Assembly: GCA_003248965.1 (NCBI GenBank)
Contig: QFQU01000002.1
Location: 134,006-198,005 of the forward strand
DNA from: Brevundimonas sp.
GTDB taxonomy: Bacteria > Pseudomonadota > Alphaproteobacteria > Caulobacterales > Caulobacteraceae
Direction of reading: 5' to 3'
Length of the DNA stretch: 64,000 nt
Shown: positions 59,239-64,000 of the stretch, one piece after another
Layout: each line of letters starts with the position of its first letter
Position numbering within the stretch: position 1 is the first letter of the stretch
Translations under genes and position numbers: made by a program
Notes under the pieces: model-generated
The model's database searches: none
What the model was told of the DNA's origin: nothing
Seen by the model: the letters and a program-made list of their open reading frames with translations, nothing else

Positions 59239-60864
59239 TCAGCCGACCTTGGCGCGGATGTCGCCCTTCGTCCAGCGGGTCAGGGCGGCGCGCAGCGAGG
59301 CGGCGTCCAGCGGCTTGACCAGATGGTCGTTCATGCCCGCCTCAAGGCAGGCGCGGCGGTCCTCGGCGAAGGCGTTTGCGGTCAGGGCGACGATGGGGGT
59401 GGCGTCGCCCCCGGCGCGGATCGCGCGGGCGGCGGCCGGGCCGTCCATGCCGGGCATCCGCATGTCCATGAAGACCAGATCGTAGCGCGCGCGCTGCAAC
59501 GCCTCCACGGCCTCGGCGCCGGTGGCGGCGGTTTCGACGACGCAGCCTTCGCGGCGCAGCAGGGTCCGCGCCAGGAGGGCGCCGACCGGATTGTCCTCGA
59601 CCAGCAGCACACGCGCCCCTGCGAATTGGACGGGTGCGACGCGGTCGTCCTCGGGCGGGGCGGATGCTAGCGCACGGGGCGGCTGGCCTTCCGCTTCGGC
59701 GACAGTCCCGGCGGATCCCGCGGCGGCAAGCACGCGTTCGACCAGAGAGGCGCGACGCAACGGCTTGATCAGATAGCCGTGGAAACCGGCGGCGCGGTAA
59801 CGCGGGATCAGATCGCGCTCGGATGGTTTCAGCAGGACGATGGCGCGCCCCGTCTCGGGCGCTGCGGCCAAGAGGTCGGCGTGGGCGTCGCCAGGCGCCG
59901 TCGCATGATCGACCAGGACGACCGGCGCGACGCGCGCGACGCGTCCGCCGGACGCCGCGATCTGGGCGGTCGCGGCCGACAGGACGAAGGGATCGGTTGC
60001 GTGGACGGCGACGCTTCGTCCCTGCAGAGCGTCGCGGGTCGCGTCCCTGGCGTTCGTACCATTGGCGTCGGCGACGGCCTGGAAGGCGGCTTCGAAGCGG
60101 AAGCGCGCGCCCTTGCCTGAACTCCGTCCCCGGCGGGCGGGTGGCCGGTCCTCGACCTTGACGATCCCGCCCATGGCGGCGGCCAGTTTGCGCACAACCG
60201 CCAGACCCAGGCCGGCGCCGTCGTGGCGGGCGGCGTCGGAGGAATCGGCGTGGCCGAACTCCTCGAATATCCGATTGCGGGCCTCGGGCGCGACGCCGGG
60301 GCCGGTGTCGTCGACGAGGAAGGCCAGGCGAGGCCGGTCGGGATCGGCGTCGCCCCCTGCTTCGGCGCGTTCGATGGCGATGCGGACACCACCGGCCTCG
60401 GTGAACTTCACCGCGTTTCCAGCCAGGTTGAACAGGACCTGCCGCAGCCTGCCCTCATCTGCCAGGATATGGGGCGTGTCCGGGGCTACCGACCAGACGA
60501 TCTCCAGCCCCTTGTCGTGGGCGCGGGGACTGAGCAGTTCGGCGACGCCCCGCGCCAGACCCTCCAGATCGACGGGCGCCAGATCGAACTCCAGCGCGTC
60601 GGCTTCCAGCCGGGCGTAGTCCAGCAGGTCGTTGACCAGGCCCAGCAGATGTTCGGCTGACTGGCGTGCGTTCTCAGCATAGGCGCGCTGGGCGCCGTCC
60701 AGCCGTGTGCGTTCCAGCAGGTTGATCATGCCGATGACGCCGTTCAGGGGCGTGCGCATCTCGTGGCTCATCAGACGCAGGAACTGCTGAGCGGGGTCGG
60801 CCGTCGGGACCGTTTCCTGCGACACCGTCTGCTCCTCGATCCGTTTCGCCGCGCGTCGCGCCAT
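59239..60864 (-). CDS. Soluble hybrid histidine kinase with degenerate middle receiver
   Basis: A 541-residue cytosolic kinase without membrane segments or sensor domain. The HisKA box has phospho-acceptor His34 (LRLMSHEMRTPLNGVIGMI). The ATPase domain follows (QVLFNLAGNAVKFTEAGGVRI, VDDTGPGVAPEARNRIFEEFG, GLGLAVVRKLAAAMGG; about 100-255). A middle region (about 285-390: RSVAVHATDPFVLSA to YLIKPLRRASLVERVL) has the receiver fold but no acidic Asp, so it is degenerate. The C-terminal receiver (about 420-535) is intact: LLVEDN, VFMDMRMPGMDG, LTAN and VKPL. Its partner is unknown. Confidence 0.9.
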   Translation of the reverse strand: MARRAAKRIEEQTVSQETVPTADPAQQFLRLMSHEMRTPLNGVIGMINLLERTRLDGAQRAYAENARQSAEHLLGLVNDLLDYARLEADALEFDLAPVDLEGLARGVAELLSPRAHDKGLEIVWSVAPDTPHILADEGRLRQVLFNLAGNAVKFTEAGGVRIAIERAEAGGDADPDRPRLAFLVDDTGPGVAPEARNRIFEEFGHADSSDAARHDGAGLGLAVVRKLAAAMGGIVKVEDRPPARRGRSSGKGARFRFEAAFQAVADANGTNARDATRDALQGRSVAVHATDPFVLSAATAQIAASGGRVARVAPVVLVDHATAPGDAHADLLAAAPETGRAIVLLKPSERDLIPRYRAAGFHGYLIKPLRRASLVERVLAAAGSAGTVAEAEGQPPRALASAPPEDDRVAPVQFAGARVLLVEDNPVGALLARTLLRREGCVVETAATGAEAVEALQRARYDLVFMDMRMPGMDGPAAARAIRAGGDATPIVALTANAFAEDRRACLEAGMNDHLVKPLDAASLRAALTRWTKGDIRAKVG

Positions 60865-60943
60865 GCCGCCTGCCTCCGTCTTGGGTGCAGTCTAGGACGG
60901 CGGGGGTTAAGGATTGGTCCCGTCCGCCGGATCGAAACGGGAA

Positions 60944-61935
60944 TCAGGTGTGGAGGAAGGGCGTCTGCGGCGGTCCGGCCTCGCCCAGGCCGAAGGCGCC
61001 GCCGCGCGCGGCGGCGCGGCGGTCGAACTCGGCCTGGGCGCCGACGGTGGTGCGGCGATAGATCAGGGCCTCCGCCACATGACGGCGTAGCACGCCGGTC
61101 GCGCCGTCCAGATCGGCGATGGTGCGCGCCAGACGCAAGGTGCGGGTCCAGCCGCGCGCCGTCAGACCCCCGGCCTCTCCGGCGCGCATCAGCAGCATCC
61201 GCCCGGCCTCGTCCGGCGTGGCGAACCGGTCCAGGGCCGCGCCGCCGATGCGGGCGTTCAGACCTTGTGACGCTTCCAGCCCCGCCTCTCGCGCCCGATC
61301 CTCCTGCAGGGCGCGGGCCTGGGCGACGCGCACCCTGGCCTCGGCCGTGCCCTCGGCCGGCGGCGGCAGGGTCATGTCGGCGGCGGTGACGGGCGGCGTC
61401 TCCACCGTCAGGTCGATGCGGTCGAACATCGGCCCCGACACCCGGTTCTGATAGTCGCGCTGGCAGCGGGGCGCCTTGCCGCAGGCCCCGCGCCCGGCGC
61501 CGCCCAGGCCGCAACGGCACGGGTTCATGGCCGCCACCAGCTGGAACCGCGCCGGATAGCGGACATGGGCGTTGGCGCGGGCCACCACGATCTCTCCGGT
61601 TTCCAGCGGCGCGCGCAGGGAATCCAGCGCCTGGGCCGAATATTCGGGCAGTTCGTCCAGGAACAGCACGCCATTGTGGGCCAGGGACGCCTCGCCCGGC
61701 TTGGCGCGCAGCCCCCCGCCGGTCAGGGCCGCCATGGAAGCTGAATGGTGCGGGCTGCGGAACGGCCGGTCGCGCGTCAGGGCGCCGCGCTCGATCAGGC
61801 CGGCGATCGACCAGACCATCGAGGTTTCCAACAGCTCCTGCGACGTCAGGGGCGGCAACAGGCCCGGCAGGCGCTGCGCCATCATCGACTTGCCCGAGCC
61901 TGGCGGCCCGATGAAAAGCAAGCCGTAGTCGATTG
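60944..61935 (-). pseudogene. comM: ComM/YifB Mg-chelatase-like AAA ATPase, N-terminal half missing
   Basis: About 328 codons of a protein that is normally about 510 residues. Homology starts abruptly at GLLFIGPPGSGKSMMAQRLPGLLPPL (Walker A), followed by RPFRSPHHSASMAALTGGG, LAHNGVLFLDELPEY (Walker B), AAMNPCRCG and the C-terminal Mg-chelatase domain (RTLRLARTIADLDG). The N-terminal ATPase-associated domain is absent; only a spurious TTG exists at 61921. ComM is a branch-migration helicase for natural transformation. The break falls at about 61930-61937, next to a serine recombinase gene, so it was most likely split by insertion. The rest may lie beyond the window. Confidence 0.82.
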
Positions 61936-61947
61936 CCTACGTCCGGG

Positions 61948-62529
61948 TCAGACGTGCGCCACGCTCTCCAGACGGTCTTCTTCGACCGTGATCATTTTGG
62001 CTACCGCCCTGATGCTCAGACCGTCTCGAAGGGCTTTCTCGACCCTCGCCACACGGTCAGGCGACAGGCTCGGCCGACCGAAGACGGCGCCCTTCGCACG
62101 AGCGCGAGCGATCCCGGCCCTGACCCTGCCCCTGATCAGTTCGCGCTCGAATTCACTGAACACAGCCAGCATCTGGAAGAGCATCCTGCCGCTGGGCGTT
62201 GAGGTATCGACGGACTGCTGGTGCAGGTAGAGGTCGCAGCCACGGGCTTGGATGTCGGACAGGAAGGCGACGAGATCGCTGAGGGAGCGTCCCAGACGGT
62301 CCACTGCATAGGCAGCGCAGATGTCGATCTCTCTGCGATGGATCGCTTTCAGCAAGGCGTCATAGCCCGGTCGCTGATCCCGGCCCTTGGCGCCGGAGAT
62401 CGCTTGGTCCTCGAACACGCGGACGATGGTCCAGCCAGCCCTTTCGGCGACCTCGGTCAGGATGCGTATCTGGTTCTCGACCGTCTGCTGGTCGGTTGAA
62501 CATCTGACGTAGAGACCGGCTCGCTTCAT
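61948..62529 (-). CDS. Small serine recombinase (resolvase/invertase family)
   Basis: A 193-residue site-specific recombinase. The catalytic domain (about 1-140) has the nucleophile Ser in GLYVRCSTDQQTVENQ, the arginines in AAYAVDRLGRSLSD, and FQMLAVFSEFERELIRGRVRAGIARARAKG (long E helix). GRPSLSPDRVARVEKALRDGLSIRAVAKM starts a Hin-type helix-turn-helix that departs from the usual pattern after AKM. Its stop codon lies about 15 bases from the comM break, so it may have mobilised the insert. Small enzymes of this type are resolvases or invertases rather than large integrases. Confidence 0.88.
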   Translation of the reverse strand: MKRAGLYVRCSTDQQTVENQIRILTEVAERAGWTIVRVFEDQAISGAKGRDQRPGYDALLKAIHRREIDICAAYAVDRLGRSLSDLVAFLSDIQARGCDLYLHQQSVDTSTPSGRMLFQMLAVFSEFERELIRGRVRAGIARARAKGAVFGRPSLSPDRVARVEKALRDGLSIRAVAKMITVEEDRLESVAHV

Positions 62530-62564
62530 CCATCAGAAGGTCTCACGGATCGGCGGGGCGTCAA

Positions 62565-63050
62565 TCAGATCGGCGCGGAGAGGGCCTTGGCCATGCGGTA
62601 GTTGCGGAAGGTCTCTCCCCGGAGTTCGACGTCCTGCGCCTCGATCACCTCGAAGCCGTTGCGTTCGAAGAACGGGCGGGCGGTGATGCTGGCCTCGGTG
62701 AACAGCCGGTCGATGCCGTGTCGGTTCGCATGGTCGTGGATGTGATCCAGCAGGGCACGCGCGACGCCTCGGCCTTGGTGGTCTGCGTGGACGAACATCA
62801 TGTCGATGTGGCCGTCTGGCTCCAGATCGCTGAAGCCCGCGATTTCTCCGGCGACTTCCGCCACGAAGGTCGGTCGGCCGCCGAGGCGCGTCGCCCACTG
62901 CTCTCGGTTCACAGCGACCGGCGCCCATGCGTCGATCTGGGTCGGGCTGTAGTCCCGGCTGGCCACATGCCTCACTGATCCAGCGAACAGGTCGATCAGC
63001 ACATCGAGGTCTTCCGCGCGGTAGGCGCGGATGTGGATGGTCTCGTTCAT
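62565..63050 (-). CDS. GNAT-family N-acetyltransferase
   Basis: A 161-residue acetyl-CoA-dependent acetyltransferase: IHIRAYRAEDLDVLIDLFAGSVR at the start, GGRPTFVAEVAGEIAGFSDLE, the acetyl-CoA loop DHQGRGVARALLDHI (about 105-119, QGRGVA being the Q/RxxGxG/A motif) and FTEASITARPFFERNGF. The substrate is unknown; some relatives modify antibiotics or toxins. The ATG at 63050 is chosen; the 32 codons upstream are Cys/Pro-rich and unlike the family. It is probably cargo of the element in comM. Confidence 0.88.
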   Translation of the reverse strand: MNETIHIRAYRAEDLDVLIDLFAGSVRHVASRDYSPTQIDAWAPVAVNREQWATRLGGRPTFVAEVAGEIAGFSDLEPDGHIDMMFVHADHQGRGVARALLDHIHDHANRHGIDRLFTEASITARPFFERNGFEVIEAQDVELRGETFRNYRMAKALSAPI

Positions 63051-63081
63051 GGCGTCGCCTGATGTCAGAGGGGCGACGCCT

Positions 63082-63318
63082 TTAGCTGGGCGAGCGGATG
63101 TCGTCCAAGGGCATGACGAACATCTGGCTGTAGCCTTGGTGGCCATCGCTGGTCGTGAAGACGACGAACTCCTCGCCCGCTTGTTCTGCCGCCTCGCGCA
63201 CGATGTCGCTGAACTCGTCGATGTGGTCGAGGCGCCCGGTCAGCACGAAGCCGTCCTCATCCCGCCGGATGTCGTAGGCCGGATGGTCGTTCAACAGCTT
63301 GTCGAGGAGCCGTCCCAT
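63082..63318 (-). CDS. Small protein of unknown function
   Basis: A 78-residue acidic protein (MGRLLDKLLNDHPAYDIRRDEDGFVLTGRLDHIDEFSDIVREAAEQAGEEFVVFTTSDGHQGYSQMFVMPL). The regular beta-alpha-beta look supports coding, but I do not recognise a family. It lies 31 bases upstream of the acetyltransferase on the same strand, so it is probably the first gene of a two-gene unit in the accessory region. Confidence 0.6.
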   Translation of the reverse strand: MGRLLDKLLNDHPAYDIRRDEDGFVLTGRLDHIDEFSDIVREAAEQAGEEFVVFTTSDGHQGYSQMFVMPLDDIRSPS

Positions 63319-64000
63319 GCCCGAAGCAAAACACCGGTCTCCGTAATGGTCAAGCCGAGCCGTCCTTGTGGTTTTCAGGGGTGTCTTTCAGCACGGCTGA
63401 AACGGGTTCTGGGAGGCCGGATTTGCTGGGGTCTGGAGGGCGAATTTCGGAGGGGTTTTTGTCACGGTGCCAATGGCGCCAATAGGGCCAATAGCCCGAC
63501 CCCCGGCGTGTCGCCTGCGTGCTCGACCGGCCTTCGGCCTCGTCACCTGAATTTTCTGGCGCCGACGAGATGAACTTTCTTCAGGTCAGCAGGTCGATGA
63601 ACGACACGACGTCAGTCGGGTCGATCACGGCCATGCTGAACGTCGGGGCCGGAGCGGAACGCGACGGGCGCGGCCGATCAGTCTGGTCATGTGACCTATC
63701 GCGGGGACGGCCAACCGCCGAAAGAGGGCGGTCGTCCGCTCCTGACGATGATGGCCATGGATCGCGTCAGCCGCCGTCAACGGTCGGCTTCCTCGACCCA
63801 CGCCAGTCATTCGTCCGTCGTTGCAGAATTTCGCTACCTCGGTCCCGAGAGCCAAGGCCCGGAAATGTCGCCCTATGTCTTCTAAGAGAGCACGCAGGCG
63901 ACATTTTCTTCAGACCTCCCCAGCCATCGTCCCCCAACGATCCAGCCATCCTGCGCGAACCTATCGACGCTATTGGCGCCAATGACAGACGGGGAATGAC
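63319..64000. other. Gene-poor accessory end of the window
   Basis: No gene supported in about 680 bases. Seen here: three copies of a GCCAAT motif at about 63470-63495, an inverted repeat AAATGTCGCC / GGCGACATTT (63863-63872 and 63897-63906) and a perfect ATTGGCGCCAAT palindrome at about 63971-63982. A plus-strand frame is open from 63570 to the window end, but its composition (Arg/Pro/Ser-rich) is not that of a protein I know. Confidence 0.5.
63863..63906. repeat. Inverted repeat in the accessory region
   Basis: Perfect 10-base arms, AAATGTCGCC and GGCGACATTT, separated by 24 bases. It could be a mobile-element end, a recombination site or a hairpin; no gene explains it. Confidence 0.5.

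Noticed and set aside
63625..63855. Minus-strand 76-codon frame in the accessory end
   Set aside because: It is Arg-rich without family features and crosses no ribosome site.
63570..64000. Plus-strand frame open to the window end (143 codons)
   Set aside because: Open frames of this length are expected by chance in such GC-rich DNA. The translation is Arg/Ser/Pro-rich and crosses inverted repeats. It cannot be judged without the next bases.

Overview
The window is a high-GC, gene-dense stretch of chromosome from an alphaproteobacterium of the order Caulobacterales, most likely Brevundimonas or a close relative. The best marker is a DivL-type cell-cycle kinase at 33467-35809 that has tyrosine where histidine kinases carry the phosphorylated histidine. 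The genus is inferred from gene style and order, not from a database search. Most genes are core housekeeping genes. No rRNA, tRNA or CRISPR array was found.

Layout. 1-3806: ydbH-ynbE-ydbL envelope lipid-transport set (ydbH runs off the left edge). 3863-7014: orphan cytosine-5 DNA methyltransferase, a lipoprotein, a membrane LytTR regulator and a DUF2306 membrane protein. 7015-11876: TetR regulator divergent from a TonB-dependent receptor, then an MFS transporter, which looks like one uptake unit. 11961-18921: sucC-sucD, a strong terminator, then sucA-sucB; the E2 protein carries two lipoyl domains. 18979-23826: GST, small membrane protein, prfA, response regulator, TauE/SafE permease and two small lipoproteins. 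23966-31040: ispG, a RodZ-like protein, ptsP and lysC on the minus strand, then ubiG divergent. 31095-37835: OPT transporter, remnant of a PAP2 phosphatase, divL, zincin-like peptidase, an AT-richer DUF4145 gene and marC. 37917-42880: pyrF, a secreted protein built of nested 7- and 41-residue repeats, and a translationally coupled pair of amidohydrolases, one without the metal-binding HxH. 43032-50069: trmB, then rimP-nusA-ylxR-infB, ending at a strong terminator. 50261-55394: DUF2141 protein, Tat-exported carotenoid oxygenase, acyltransferase, CHAP protein, tryptophan 2,3-dioxygenase and a ferritin-like protein. 55468-60864: rplS-trmD, entericidin-like lipoprotein, YidB-like protein, AmpG-like transporter and hybrid histidine kinase. 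60944-64000: a comM (yifB) gene cut at its Walker A region, with a small serine recombinase, an acetyltransferase and a sparse accessory region beyond the break.

How the genes work together. Three blocks are clear operons: the two suc blocks (TCA cycle), rimP-nusA-ylxR-infB (ribosome maturation, transcription elongation and translation initiation, with a terminator-like hairpin in its leader) and trmD-rplS. lysC and ptsP sit side by side, as in other alphaproteobacteria. The parts most worth a second look are the comM break, the DUF4145 islet with a palindrome touching its start codon, the heptad-repeat protein, the amidohydrolase pair and the leader hairpin before rimP. I did not find a multi-gene system that I could defend as entirely new.
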